The position numbers were made by a program, and so were the translations under genes. 64,000 nucleotides of DNA from DFXE01 sp032054765 (GTDB lineage Bacteria > Bacteroidota > Bacteroidia > Bacteroidales > Tannerellaceae), in the NCBI GenBank assembly GCA_032054765.1, contig DAMBSC010000009.1, forward strand, positions 171,911 to 235,910. The letters are read 5' to 3'. How positions within the stretch are numbered: the stretch's first letter is position 1; each line of letters opens with the position of its first letter. This document shows positions 17,428 to 27,008 of this stretch, piece after piece. Under the pieces are notes generated by a model. It was not told the origin of the DNA, ran no database searches, and saw nothing but the letters and a program-made list of their open reading frames with translations.

Positions 17428-20208
17428 TTTTTCCTTCAAAAACTTACCGGTATATGAATCGGGGCATTGAACAATTTCTTCAGGTGTACCGGCACAAACT
17501 AAGTTACCTCCGGCATTACCGCCTTCAGGGCCTAAGTCTATAACATAATCTGCACACTTGATAACGTCCATATTGTGTTCGATGATCACAACGGTATGAC
17601 CTTTTTCTATTAATGCGTTGAACGCTTTCAGTAACGTTTTAATATCATGGAAATGTAAACCAGTCGTAGGTTCGTCAAAGACAAACAAAGTGGGTTGCTG
17701 TTTCTCCTGTCCAAGATAAGAAGCCAGTTTTACACGCTGGTTTTCCCCTCCCGAGAGTGTAGATGATGTCTGTCCCAGTTTGATATAACCTAATCCGACA
17801 TCCTGTAATGGTTTCAAGCGTTTTACGATCTTCTTTTCCTGACTTCCTTTTTCTTCGCTAAAGAATTCGATAGCCTGGTTTACTGTCATTTCCAATACAT
17901 CGTAAATATTCGCACCCCGATACTCCACATCCAATACATCCGATTTAAAACGCTTTCCATGACATACATCACATTCCAGTGATATATCCGCCATAAACTG
18001 CATCTCGACCGTTATCTTTCCTTCTCCTTTACACTCTTCACATCGTCCGCCTTCTTTATTGAAAGAGAAATAAGCAGAGCTAAAACCTAATTGCTTCGCT
18101 AAAGCCTGATCGGCAAAGAGTTTACGGATCTCATCGTATGCACCGATATAAGTTACGGGATTGGAACGTGAACTCTTACCTATTGAGTTCTGATCGACAA
18201 ACTCAATGCCGCTGATCAAATGGAAATCACCTTCCAGCGCTTTACAATCGATATTTGAACGAGTCGCATTTTCGAGTTTATGCTTAACGCCTTCATAAAA
18301 GATGTCCCGAACCAATGTGCTTTTCCCCGAACCGCTGACTCCGGTTACTACCGTCATTACATTTAACGGGAACTTAACATCTATCCCTTTCAGGTTATTC
18401 TTACGGGCTCCTTTGATTTCAATAAAATTATTCCACTTCCTACGAAATGAAGGAACTTCGATCTGATCCTCTCCCGTAAGATACCGTACCGTATAGCTAT
18501 CGGTATTGTTCCGGAGATCATTAACGTCTCCCTGATAAACGACTTCGCCTCCTAAACGTCCTGCTTTAGGACCAATATCAATAATATAATCAGCCGCCCG
18601 GATAATCTCCTCATCATGTTCTACCACTACAACCGTATTTCCCAACGCCTGTAACTGGCGCAATACCTTTATCAGTAGTTCTGTATCCCGTGAGTGTAGC
18701 CCGATGCTCGGTTCATCTAAAATATAAAGTGATCCGACTAAACTGCTTCCCAACGAAGTAGCCAGATTAATACGTTGGCTCTCTCCTCCTGATAAAGAAG
18801 AAGACAAACGATCCAGCGTAAGGTAACCTAATCCGACATCTAAAAGAAATTGTAAACGATTATTTATTTCAGTAAGCAAACGTTTCGCAATCACAGCATC
18901 TGTTTCATCCAATTTCAGATTGTCAAAAAAGACCTTTAAGTCAGTTATCGGAAGAACAACCAAATCAGCGATATTCTTTCCTCCCACTTGTATATATAAC
19001 GCCTGCGGTTTTAAACGACTTCCTTTACAAGATGGACAGGTGGTTTTCCCACGATAACGAGCCTGCATTACCCTGTATTGAATTTTGTAGAGATTTTCTT
19101 CCACGAATTTAAAGAAATCATCAATGCCATGCAGTCCTTTCGCACCATGCCATAATAACCCCTTTTCTTCTTCAGTAAGATCAAAATACGGACGATGAAT
19201 CGGAAAATTATACTTCTCGCTCTTCTGAATAAACTCCCTCAGCCATTCACTCATAACTTCACCTTTCCAACAGACTACCGCGCCTTCATAGACAGACAAC
19301 GTTTTATCGGGAATGACTAAGTTCTCATCAATTCCCAATATTTTTCCAAATCCTTCACATACGGGACAAGTCCCTACCGGATTATTGAAACTGAACATCA
19401 TATCCGAAGGCTCTTCAAAAGTAACTCCGTCAGCTTCAAATTTCTTCGAAAATTCTTTAGTGATTACACCTTCCGGTGTATAAATACGGATCAGGCATGT
19501 ATCGTGTCCTTCAAAGAAAGCTGTCTCAGCGGAATCAGCCAAACGGGTTTTTAAAGTCTTATCTTCTGATACTGTTAAACGGTCAACTAAAAGTTCAATA
19601 ACAGGAGAGGATAATAGTTTCTCATCTTCTAATACTTCCTGTATACGGTATACCTCATCATTTATAGACAAACGGGTATACCCTTCCTTCTGTAAAATTT
19701 CCAGTTGTTCCTTCATTGTACGCCCTTCCGGAAGAACGATCGGTGCAAATACCGCAAACCGGGTTCCTTCCGGATAAGAAAGTACCCATCGAACAATATC
19801 ACTTGTCTGGTATTTTTTAACTTCCTGCCCGGATACCGGAGAGATCGTTTTACCAATACGCGCAAAAAGTAGTCGGAGATATTCATATATTTCCGTTGAA
19901 GTCCCTACCGTGGAACGGGGATTTCTGGTATTCACCTTCTGCTCGATAGCTATCGCCGGAGGTATACCCTTAATGTAATCAGCTTCCGGTTTACTCATAC
20001 GTCCCAGGAACTGGCGGGCATAGGAAGATAAGCTCTCCACATATCTGCGTTGCCCTTCAGCATATAACGTATCAAAAGCCAGGGAGGATTTTCCGCTTCC
20101 CGACAAACCTGTAATTACAACTAACTTATCACGGGGGATTTCTACATCTATATTTTTGAGATTATTGACGCGTGCGCCTTTAATCTGTATATTCTGTTCT
20201 TTACTCAT
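17422..20208 (-). CDS. uvrA: Excinuclease ABC subunit A
   Basis: DNA-damage sensor of nucleotide excision repair: an ATPase dimer that loads UvrB on lesions. Two ABC modules are present with Walker A blocks GLSGSGKSSL and GVSGSGKSTL, signatures LSGGESQRI and LSGGENQRV, and zinc-binding cysteine sets (CPVC...; CEECKGEG...CDVCHGKR). I start at the Met of MSKEQNIQ at 20208 (928 residues). An upstream Met at 20247 is in frame, but a TACCTTTG promoter element lies at 20244-20237, which would put transcription start after that codon. It is divergent from mutS. Confidence 0.93.
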   Translation of the reverse strand: MSKEQNIQIKGARVNNLKNIDVEIPRDKLVVITGLSGSGKSSLAFDTLYAEGQRRYVESLSSYARQFLGRMSKPEADYIKGIPPAIAIEQKVNTRNPRSTVGTSTEIYEYLRLLFARIGKTISPVSGQEVKKYQTSDIVRWVLSYPEGTRFAVFAPIVLPEGRTMKEQLEILQKEGYTRLSINDEVYRIQEVLEDEKLLSSPVIELLVDRLTVSEDKTLKTRLADSAETAFFEGHDTCLIRIYTPEGVITKEFSKKFEADGVTFEEPSDMMFSFNNPVGTCPVCEGFGKILGIDENLVIPDKTLSVYEGAVVCWKGEVMSEWLREFIQKSEKYNFPIHRPYFDLTEEEKGLLWHGAKGLHGIDDFFKFVEENLYKIQYRVMQARYRGKTTCPSCKGSRLKPQALYIQVGGKNIADLVVLPITDLKVFFDNLKLDETDAVIAKRLLTEINNRLQFLLDVGLGYLTLDRLSSSLSGGESQRINLATSLGSSLVGSLYILDEPSIGLHSRDTELLIKVLRQLQALGNTVVVVEHDEEIIRAADYIIDIGPKAGRLGGEVVYQGDVNDLRNNTDSYTVRYLTGEDQIEVPSFRRKWNNFIEIKGARKNNLKGIDVKFPLNVMTVVTGVSGSGKSTLVRDIFYEGVKHKLENATRSNIDCKALEGDFHLISGIEFVDQNSIGKSSRSNPVTYIGAYDEIRKLFADQALAKQLGFSSAYFSFNKEGGRCEECKGEGKITVEMQFMADISLECDVCHGKRFKSDVLDVEYRGANIYDVLEMTVNQAIEFFSEEKGSQEKKIVKRLKPLQDVGLGYIKLGQTSSTLSGGENQRVKLASYLGQEKQQPTLFVFDEPTTGLHFHDIKTLLKAFNALIEKGHTVVIIEHNMDVIKCADYVIDLGPEGGNAGGNLVCAGTPEEIVQCPDSYTGKFLKEKL

Positions 20209-20236
20209 AAACGTCTTACCATTCAATAAAAACGTA

Positions 20237-20244
20237 CAAAGGTA
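20237..20244 (-). promoter_or_regulatory. TACCTTTG -7 element of uvrA
   Basis: Read on the minus strand this is TACCTTTG, matching TAnnTTTG. It lies ~29 bp before the chosen ATG at 20208 and overlaps the alternative ATG at 20247, which argues for the downstream start. I see no clear -33 TTTG at the expected distance. Confidence 0.5.
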
Positions 20245-20379
20245 CAAAAAAGATCATTATGTTCTATTGGAACTAATACAGACTTACTTGACTTTAAACT
20301 TAATAAATTTATCTAAAGTATGCAGTGAAATATTGACCGGATAACGACTTCTTCTTACTTTGGTTACGTCTTTTTCATC

Positions 20380-20467
20380 GGCTCACAGGGGTGAGGCGAT
20401 CGTTCCACCAGTGTGAGCCAATCGGCTCACAATTGTGAGGCGACTGGCTCACCTTTGTGATCCGACC
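20380..20467. repeat. 22-bp palindromic tandem array, 4 units (7-4-7-4), GGCTCAC family
   Basis: Units start at 20380, 20402, 20424 and 20446. The layout is GGCTCAC, 4-bp core, GTGAGGC or GTGAGCC, 4-bp linker. Cores are AGGG, CAGT, AATT and CTTT, all different. Unit 2 has a different left arm, GTTCCAC. The array lies in the uvrA-mutS divergent spacer (20209-20668), which otherwise holds only AT-rich sequence and the two promoter elements. It is homologous to the array at 63614. Confidence 0.9.
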
Positions 20468-20638
20468 AAAAGCATACAAAAAATAAAACAAATGTACTGC
20501 GCTAACAACTTAAAAGTTAACGATAAAATTAGCAATACTCTCAATATATTGAATTGATAGTTTGAGTAATATAGGAAATCTGTAATTATTATCAATGCTA
20601 AGAGTTTTCAAAAAAAGATGGTTTTGACATTTCTTTTT

Positions 20639-20646
20639 TATCTTTG
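20639..20646 (+). promoter_or_regulatory. TATCTTTG -7 element of mutS
   Basis: TATCTTTG fits TAnnTTTG and lies 23 bp before the GTG at 20669. It is downstream of the in-frame ATG at 20618, so that ATG would not be in the transcript. I see no -33 TTTG at 19-21 bp. Confidence 0.45.
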
Positions 20647-20668
20647 TCATTCATTAAAAGATAAGATT

Positions 20669-23281
20669 GTGACAAAGCAAATAGTCGAAACTCCTCTTAT
20701 GAAACAATACTTCGATATAAAAGCGAAGCATCCGGATGCTATCCTTTTATTTCGGGTAGGCGACTTTTATGAAATGTATGGTGAAGATGCGGTGATAGGG
20801 GCTGAGATTGTAGGTATTGTACAGACAAAAAAAGCAAATGGACCGGGACAATACATCGAGATGGCGGGATTTCCTCATCATGCACTGGACACTTATTTGC
20901 CAAAATTAGTCAGGGCCGGAAGGAGGGTTGCTATTTGTGATCAGTTGGAAGACCCCAAAATGACGAAAAAGCTTGTAAAGCGTGGCGTTACGGAATTAGT
21001 AACCCCGGGTGTCTCCACAAATGACAACATCTTAAATCATAAAGAAAATAACTTTCTGGCATCCGTACATTTTGGAAAGGATACTTGTGGAATAGCTTTT
21101 CTGGATATCTCTACCGGTGAATTTCTTACTGCTGAAGGAACGATTGATTATATTGACAAACTACTAAATAATTTTTCTCCAAAGGAAGTTCTTATAGAAC
21201 GAATCAACCGTAAACGTTTTGAGGAAAGTTTTGGGTCTCGCTTCTTTACTTTTGAATTGGAAGATTGGGCATTTACTGCAGATTCTGCAAATGACAGACT
21301 ATTAAAACATTTTGAAACAAAGAACCTGAAAGGGTTCGGCGTACAACATTTACGACTGGGAGTTATAGCTTCCGGTGCAATATTACATTACCTCGATCTT
21401 ACTAAACATACCCAAATATCACATATTAATTCTCTTTCACGTATTGAAGAAGATAGGTATGTACGATTGGATAAATTTACCGTTCGAAGTCTGGAATTGG
21501 TAGGAACAATGAATGAAGGTGGAATTAGTTTGCTGGATATCATTGATAAAACCGTCTCGCCAATGGGTTCACGTATGCTTCGCCGCTGGGTGCTTTTTCC
21601 TCTGAAAGATGTTAAACCTATTCAGGAACGACAGGATGTAGTCGATCACTTCTTTCGCCATCCGGAGATGAAGGAACTCCTGGAAAATAGCCTAAGTCAG
21701 ATAGGTGATCTGGAACGTATTATATCAAAAGTAGCGGTAGGTAGAGTTTCTCCCAGGGAAGTTGTTCAGCTAAAACTGGCATTACGTGCTATTGAGCCTA
21801 TAAAAGAGGCTTGCATGGAAAGCAATGAAGCGAGCCTAAGCCGTATAGGTGAACAGTTAAATCCTTGTCTGATTATCCGTGAAAGGATAGAGAAAGAAAT
21901 CAATCCTGATCCGCCTGCCTTATTGAATAAAGGCGGAGTAATAGCAAAAGGAGTAAATAATGATTTGGACGAATTACGCGCGATTGCTTATTCCGGTAAA
22001 GATTATCTGTTGCAGGTTCAGCAACGTGAAAGCGAACGAACTGGTATACCCAGCCTAAAGATTGCTTTTAATAATGTTTTTGGCTACTATATTGAAGTCC
22101 GTAACACACATAAAGATAAAGTTCCCCCTGAATGGATCAGGAAGCAAACTTTGGTAAATGCCGAACGATACATTACGGAAGAGCTTAAAGAATATGAAGA
22201 GAAGATCTTAGGAGCCGAAGAAAAGATTCTCTCTCTGGAAGCACGTTTATTTAATGAACTGGTTCTTTGTCTGATGGAATATATTGCTCCTATACAGACA
22301 AATGCCAACCTGATCGGACGTATCGATTGCTTACTCTCTTTTGCTAAGGTAGCAGCTTCAAATAAATATATTCGTCCGTTAGTGGATGAGACTGATGCTA
22401 TTGATATCAAAGCAGGTCGTCATCCCGTAATTGAAAAACAGTTACCAGCCGGCGAACCTTATATTGCCAACGATGTCTTTCTGGATAGTAAAAAGCAGCA
22501 GATAATTATTATTACCGGTCCGAATATGGCCGGTAAATCAGCCTTGCTAAGACAGACGGCGCTTATCACCCTAATGGCTCAGATCGGATGCTTTGTTCCT
22601 GCTGAAAGTGCCCGCTTAGGGTTGGTTGATAAAATATTTACCCGTGTAGGGGCTTCTGATAATATTTCGGTAGGTGAATCCACTTTCATGGTAGAAATGA
22701 ACGAGGCTTCCGATATCCTGAACAACCTCTCTTCACGAAGTCTTGTGTTATTCGACGAATTGGGACGTGGCACAAGTACATACGACGGTATATCTATCGC
22801 CTGGGCTATCGTTGAATATATCCACGAACATACCAACATGCGGGCAAAGACATTGTTTGCTACTCATTATCATGAATTGAATGAAATGGAACGTTCGTTT
22901 AAACGTATCAAGAACTATAATGTATCTGTAAAAGAAGTTGGAAATAAAGTAGTCTTTTTGCGTAAGCTGGTAAGAGGGGGAAGCGAACATAGCTTTGGTA
23001 TTCATGTAGCCAAAATGGCTGGAATGCCGAAAAGCATTGTCAAACGAGCGAATGATATCCTTAAACAATTGGAATCGGACAATCGTCAGGATGGTATAGG
23101 TAAACCGGTAAAAGATCTGGCTGCCGGAGGGGAAGGTTTTCAACTTAACTTTTTCCAATTAGATGATCCCGTACTAAGTCAGGTCCGTGATGAGATAAAA
23201 AACCTGGATGTTAATAACCTGACGCCTATCGAAGCATTAAATAAATTAAGCGAGATAAGGAAAATTATAACAGGAAAGTAA
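20669..23281 (+). CDS. mutS: DNA mismatch repair protein MutS
   Basis: Mismatch-recognition ATPase that starts DNA mismatch repair. The mismatch-reading block LLFRVGDFYEMYG (Phe-x-Glu) is near the N-terminus. The ATPase has Walker A GPNMAGKSALLRQ, the Walker B/signature DELGRGTSTYDG and the helix-turn-helix dimer end. I chose GTG at 20669 (870 residues) over the ATG at 20618. Homologues begin shortly before VETPLMKQY, the extra 17 residues look non-coding, and a TATCTTTG promoter element lies inside them. It shares a ~460-bp divergent region, including a 22-bp palindrome array, with uvrA. Confidence 0.92.
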   Translation: MTKQIVETPLMKQYFDIKAKHPDAILLFRVGDFYEMYGEDAVIGAEIVGIVQTKKANGPGQYIEMAGFPHHALDTYLPKLVRAGRRVAICDQLEDPKMTKKLVKRGVTELVTPGVSTNDNILNHKENNFLASVHFGKDTCGIAFLDISTGEFLTAEGTIDYIDKLLNNFSPKEVLIERINRKRFEESFGSRFFTFELEDWAFTADSANDRLLKHFETKNLKGFGVQHLRLGVIASGAILHYLDLTKHTQISHINSLSRIEEDRYVRLDKFTVRSLELVGTMNEGGISLLDIIDKTVSPMGSRMLRRWVLFPLKDVKPIQERQDVVDHFFRHPEMKELLENSLSQIGDLERIISKVAVGRVSPREVVQLKLALRAIEPIKEACMESNEASLSRIGEQLNPCLIIRERIEKEINPDPPALLNKGGVIAKGVNNDLDELRAIAYSGKDYLLQVQQRESERTGIPSLKIAFNNVFGYYIEVRNTHKDKVPPEWIRKQTLVNAERYITEELKEYEEKILGAEEKILSLEARLFNELVLCLMEYIAPIQTNANLIGRIDCLLSFAKVAASNKYIRPLVDETDAIDIKAGRHPVIEKQLPAGEPYIANDVFLDSKKQQIIIITGPNMAGKSALLRQTALITLMAQIGCFVPAESARLGLVDKIFTRVGASDNISVGESTFMVEMNEASDILNNLSSRSLVLFDELGRGTSTYDGISIAWAIVEYIHEHTNMRAKTLFATHYHELNEMERSFKRIKNYNVSVKEVGNKVVFLRKLVRGGSEHSFGIHVAKMAGMPKSIVKRANDILKQLESDNRQDGIGKPVKDLAAGGEGFQLNFFQLDDPVLSQVRDEIKNLDVNNLTPIEALNKLSEIRKIITGK

Positions 23282-23308
23282 TAAAAGCTTTTCATAAATA
23301 GCTTTGAG

Positions 23309-24355
23309 ATGAATGCACTGTCTAATGAAAAAAGCTTGTATTATATTAACAATGTAAAAACATTTGGTATTATAACCGTATTACTGGGACATCTCACCAT
23401 ACCGCAAGGGTTGGCCTCTTTTGTAAATGCATTCCATATGCCGCTATTCTTTTTTATTTCCGGTTATTTGTTTTCTGTTAAAGATTATAGTTTAAAAGAA
23501 TTTACTATACACAAGGCACGAACGTTATTAATACCTTTCTTATTCCTCGGATTTATTACCTTCCTATTCTGGCCGGTGAAGGAACAATTCAATAAAGAAA
23601 TTATAGAAGAAAACCTTCTCAATTATTTAATAGGCTTCATATATGCGCCGGCATCAAAAGAATTCCTAGGATTTAATATTCCTCTTTGGTTTTTACCTTC
23701 TTTATTCTTAACCGAGATCATTATGTTTTTGATGATAAGGTATATAAAACGTTATTTATTTTTATTCAGTTGTTTATTATTTGGAATCGGTATCATACTA
23801 AATGAAACTGTTCATTTTCGCCTTCCTTGGGGCTTGGATACCTCATGTTTTTCCGTGATTTTTTTGTATTTAGGTTATGTTGTGAGAAAAAAAGATATTC
23901 TGAACAAATACTTACTGGAAAAAGGATTATTAATCAAATTAGCTATGCTATTTATATCATTGGCTTCCACGATATTGTTTATATGGCTAAATGAGATTGA
24001 TACTGCAGTAAGTTATTACTCACTTTATTATAATAATTACGCTTTCTTTTTATTAGCTGCTTTGTCAGGTATCCTATTTTCTTTTTGTTTGGACATATTA
24101 ATCCCTTCATCGTGGATCCTCAATTTTTATGGTCGCAATACGATTGTTTTATTAGGGTTACATCTTATGGTATTTGCTATATTGAAAGCAATGCAAGTAT
24201 TCATATTGAGAATTCCCTTAACTGTTCTAGATGATAATGTTTCGTATAACCTGGTCTATATCTTATTAACTATGATACTCCTGGCACCAGTTATTATTAT
24301 TATCAATAAATATATCCCTTTCGTGTTAGGTAGGAAAAAAGCTATTTTGCAATAA
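23309..24355 (+). CDS. Membrane acyltransferase family 3 protein
   Basis: Integral-membrane O-acyltransferase of the OafA/WecH-like family, 348 residues with about ten helices. The family's N-terminal block is visible: an early Asn/Thr-rich stretch (YYINNVKTFGIITVLLGHL), with the catalytic-type His in LLGH, then FHMPLFFFISGYLF. Such enzymes acylate sugars of surface polysaccharides; the acceptor here is unknown. It starts 27 bp after mutS and may be read from the same transcript. It is convergent with a phosphoesterase gene, with 5 bp between stops. Confidence 0.8.
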   Translation: MNALSNEKSLYYINNVKTFGIITVLLGHLTIPQGLASFVNAFHMPLFFFISGYLFSVKDYSLKEFTIHKARTLLIPFLFLGFITFLFWPVKEQFNKEIIEENLLNYLIGFIYAPASKEFLGFNIPLWFLPSLFLTEIIMFLMIRYIKRYLFLFSCLLFGIGIILNETVHFRLPWGLDTSCFSVIFLYLGYVVRKKDILNKYLLEKGLLIKLAMLFISLASTILFIWLNEIDTAVSYYSLYYNNYAFFLLAALSGILFSFCLDILIPSSWILNFYGRNTIVLLGLHLMVFAILKAMQVFILRIPLTVLDDNVSYNLVYILLTMILLAPVIIIINKYIPFVLGRKKAILQ

Positions 24356-24360
24356 AAAGG

Positions 24361-25185
24361 TTAATGAACATGTTTGAGAGTGATCAAAACAATTTCGCTG
24401 GGAGCAAACATTCTTACTTTTTTCCGGGATGTTCCTATGCCATTCGTTATTATGACAGGAATATGATCTGAATTATATTTCAAACCTGTACGAAAACGTT
24501 GTCCATAATGTGAAGGTATCACCTGTGCATAAAGCCCGAAGATTGTAACTTGTCCTCCATGTGTATGACCAGCCAATGCCAGGTCAGTATTAATGATCGG
24601 GACATCTTCTACATAATCAGGAGTATGAACAAGCAATATAACAAAATCATCAGAAGACAAATCTAAAGTAGGCGATCGTCTATTGACTTTAAGGTCAAAA
24701 GGATTTCTAACTCCTGCAATATAAATATGTTCACCATTCTGTGTTATAGTATCTAATTGATGTTCAAGTAAACGAATCTTATTTTTCCGCATTGCTGACA
24801 CAATCTCGTCGTAACAGGCTTCATAATCATTATTTCCAAGTATGGCTACCATTCCATGTTTACTTTTAACTTCTGAAAGATTTGAAAATAATTCCGGGAC
24901 ATACTTACAGCCTTCATGATAATCTCCTCCCAACAAAACAATATCCGTTTGCAGTTTATTTACCGTCTTCACCAATTTTTTCAATCTTTTTCCGGTAAAT
25001 AAACTTTTATAGTGAAAATCGGAGAGAAAACCAATACGAAACCCATCAAATGCTGCTGGTACGTCGGTATGAGCAAACTCATACTTTTTTATTCTCCCCA
25101 CACCTTTATTACTTAGCGAAGCACAAGAGGTAAAAAAACAAAACAGAAGAAGCAAAACAGAGGTATACCAACCATTCTTTACCAT
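24361..25185 (-). CDS. Calcineurin-like metallophosphoesterase lipoprotein (YkuE type)
   Basis: About 274 residues. The lipoprotein signal starts at MVKNGW and ends at FFTSC (Cys ~21). A binuclear metallophosphoesterase core follows, with motifs SDFHYKS, GGDYHEG, GNND and AGHTHGGQ. The family hydrolyses phosphoesters, and YkuE-like members act on lipid-linked or nucleotide substrates; the substrate here is unknown. An in-frame ATG at 25212 adds nine residues (MRECFYLCG) ahead of a canonical lipoprotein leader, so I prefer 25185. Confidence 0.85.
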   Translation of the reverse strand: MVKNGWYTSVLLLLFCFFTSCASLSNKGVGRIKKYEFAHTDVPAAFDGFRIGFLSDFHYKSLFTGKRLKKLVKTVNKLQTDIVLLGGDYHEGCKYVPELFSNLSEVKSKHGMVAILGNNDYEACYDEIVSAMRKNKIRLLEHQLDTITQNGEHIYIAGVRNPFDLKVNRRSPTLDLSSDDFVILLVHTPDYVEDVPIINTDLALAGHTHGGQVTIFGLYAQVIPSHYGQRFRTGLKYNSDHIPVIITNGIGTSRKKVRMFAPSEIVLITLKHVH

Positions 25186-25273
25186 TCCACAAAGGTAGAA
25201 ACATTCTCGCATTATTTCAATTTGCAGACTTTAATGGTTCATCGAAAAAATATCCTGATCTGAAAATATTCCG

Positions 25274-25281
25274 TACCTTTG
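25274..25281 (+). promoter_or_regulatory. TACCTTTG -7 element of the fumarase gene
   Basis: TACCTTTG fits TAnnTTTG and lies 42 bp before the fumarase ATG. The -33 box is not clear. Confidence 0.4.
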
Positions 25282-25323
25282 CCCCTATTAATAACAAACC
25301 TAAAAACATAAATTATAGCGATT

Positions 25324-26940
25324 ATGGCAACACCTCCATTTAAGTATCAAGAGCCGTTTCCTATGGGTAAGGATACGACCGAGTATTATCTGCTTACTAA
25401 AGATCATGTCTCAGTTTCCGAATTTGAAGGTAAAGAAATACTGAAAATAGAATCAGAAGGTTTAACTAAACTGGCTAATGCAGCTTTTCGTGATGTGGCA
25501 TTCTATCTTCGTCCGGAACATCAGGAACAAGTAGCAAAAATTCTTTCTGATCCTGAAGCTAGTGACAATGATAAATATGTAGCCCTTACATTTCTTCGGA
25601 ATGCGGAGGTTTCCGCCAAAGGGAAGCTTCCTTTCTGCCAAGATACGGGTACCGCTATAATAGTAGGGAAAAAAGGGCAGCAGGTATGGACAGAGGGAAA
25701 TGATGAAGAAGCCTTGTCGAAAGGCGTTTATAAAACGTATACAGAAGAGAATCTGCGTTATTCACAGAATGCTCCACTTGATATGTATAAGGAAATCAAT
25801 ACAGGCTGTAACCTTCCTGCACAGATTGATTTGTATGCTACACAGGGTAACGAATATAAATTCCTCTGCATTGCAAAAGGGGGTGGTTCAGCCAATAAGA
25901 CATATCTATATCAAGAAACTAAAGCATTACTAACACCTGAAAAGCTCGTCCCATTTCTGGTAGAAAAAATGAAGTCACTAGGGACAGCGGCTTGCCCTCC
26001 TTATCATATTGCTTTTGCTATTGGCGGTACATCAGCCGAAACAAATCTAAAAACGGTTAAACTTGCTTCTGCAAAATATTATGATAACTTACCTACATCA
26101 GGTAACGAAGGAGGTCAGGCTTTCCGTGATATCGAACTAGAGAACAAGGTACTTCATGAAGCCTATAAAATAGGTCTAGGAGCACAATTTGGTGGAAAAT
26201 ATTTTGCACACGATATACGTATTATCCGTTTACCTCGGCATGGAGCTTCTTGTCCTGTTGGTATGGGCGTATCCTGTTCAGCAGACCGTAATATTAAAGC
26301 AAAGATAAATAAAGATGGTATCTGGATTGAGAAAATGGAAACGAACCCAGGACGTTTTATACCGGAAGAACTCCGTCAGGCTGGTGAAGGTGATGCTGTA
26401 AAAATCAATTTGAACCAACCGATGGCTGACATTTTAAAAGAATTGGATAAATATCCGGTTGCTACCCGTTTGTCGTTGACAGGAACGATTGTTGTTGGAC
26501 GTGATATTGCACATGCAAAACTAAAAGAACGCATTGACGCAGGACAGGGTTTGCCTCAGTATGTGAAAGATCATCCTATTTATTACGCAGGTCCGGCTAA
26601 AACACCGGAAGGAATGCCTTCTGGTTCATTTGGTCCGACAACTGCCGGACGTATGGATTCCTATGTTGATTTGTTCCAGGAAAATGAAGGTAGTATGATT
26701 ATGATTGCCAAAGGGAACCGTAGTCAACAAGTGACGGATGCATGTAAAAAACATGGCGGTTTTTATCTGGGAAGTATCGGTGGACCCGCAGCCATTCTTG
26801 CACAAGACAGTATCAAGAAAGTAGAATGTCTGGAATATCCTGAACTAGGAATGGAAGCGATCTGGAAAATAGAAGTGGAAGATTTTCCCGCCTTTATTTT
26901 GGTAGATAATAAGGGAAATGATTTTTTCAAGCAACTTTAG
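25324..26940 (+). CDS. Class I fumarate hydratase (iron-sulfur)
   Basis: Cytoplasmic, oxygen-sensitive [4Fe-4S] enzyme interconverting fumarate and malate. In Bacteroidales it serves the reductive branch that makes succinate. The 538-residue length is near the ~548 of E. coli FumA. Candidate cluster cysteines lie in FCQDTGT (~105), NTGCNLP (~164) and GASCPVGMGVSC (~317). The C-terminal beta domain carries ASGSFGPTTAGRM-like sequence and GSIGGPAA. It is monocistronic and ends at a perfect 16-bp inverted-repeat terminator. Confidence 0.95.
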   Translation: MATPPFKYQEPFPMGKDTTEYYLLTKDHVSVSEFEGKEILKIESEGLTKLANAAFRDVAFYLRPEHQEQVAKILSDPEASDNDKYVALTFLRNAEVSAKGKLPFCQDTGTAIIVGKKGQQVWTEGNDEEALSKGVYKTYTEENLRYSQNAPLDMYKEINTGCNLPAQIDLYATQGNEYKFLCIAKGGGSANKTYLYQETKALLTPEKLVPFLVEKMKSLGTAACPPYHIAFAIGGTSAETNLKTVKLASAKYYDNLPTSGNEGGQAFRDIELENKVLHEAYKIGLGAQFGGKYFAHDIRIIRLPRHGASCPVGMGVSCSADRNIKAKINKDGIWIEKMETNPGRFIPEELRQAGEGDAVKINLNQPMADILKELDKYPVATRLSLTGTIVVGRDIAHAKLKERIDAGQGLPQYVKDHPIYYAGPAKTPEGMPSGSFGPTTAGRMDSYVDLFQENEGSMIMIAKGNRSQQVTDACKKHGGFYLGSIGGPAAILAQDSIKKVECLEYPELGMEAIWKIEVEDFPAFILVDNKGNDFFKQL

Positions 26941-26946
26941 TATATG

Positions 26947-26988
26947 TATGAAGTGTGTCATAGCAAATAATATATGACACACTTCATA
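26947..26988. terminator. Bidirectional terminator hairpin
   Basis: A perfect 16-bp inverted repeat has arms at 26947-26962 and 26973-26988 with a 10-nt loop. It lies between the convergent fumarase and InlB-repeat genes. Confidence 0.75.
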
Positions 26989-27008
26989 TAACAATATCAT
27001 TATTCATT

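Noticed and set aside
20380..20467. LacI/Crp-like operator cluster with known regulator
   Set aside because: GTGAG resembles parts of several known sites, but no matching regulator gene is adjacent and the units do not match a known consensus in full.
25190..25197. TACCTTTG promoter element for the minus-strand phosphoesterase
   Set aside because: It would place the transcript start at about the chosen ATG, leaving no leader, so the match is probably chance.
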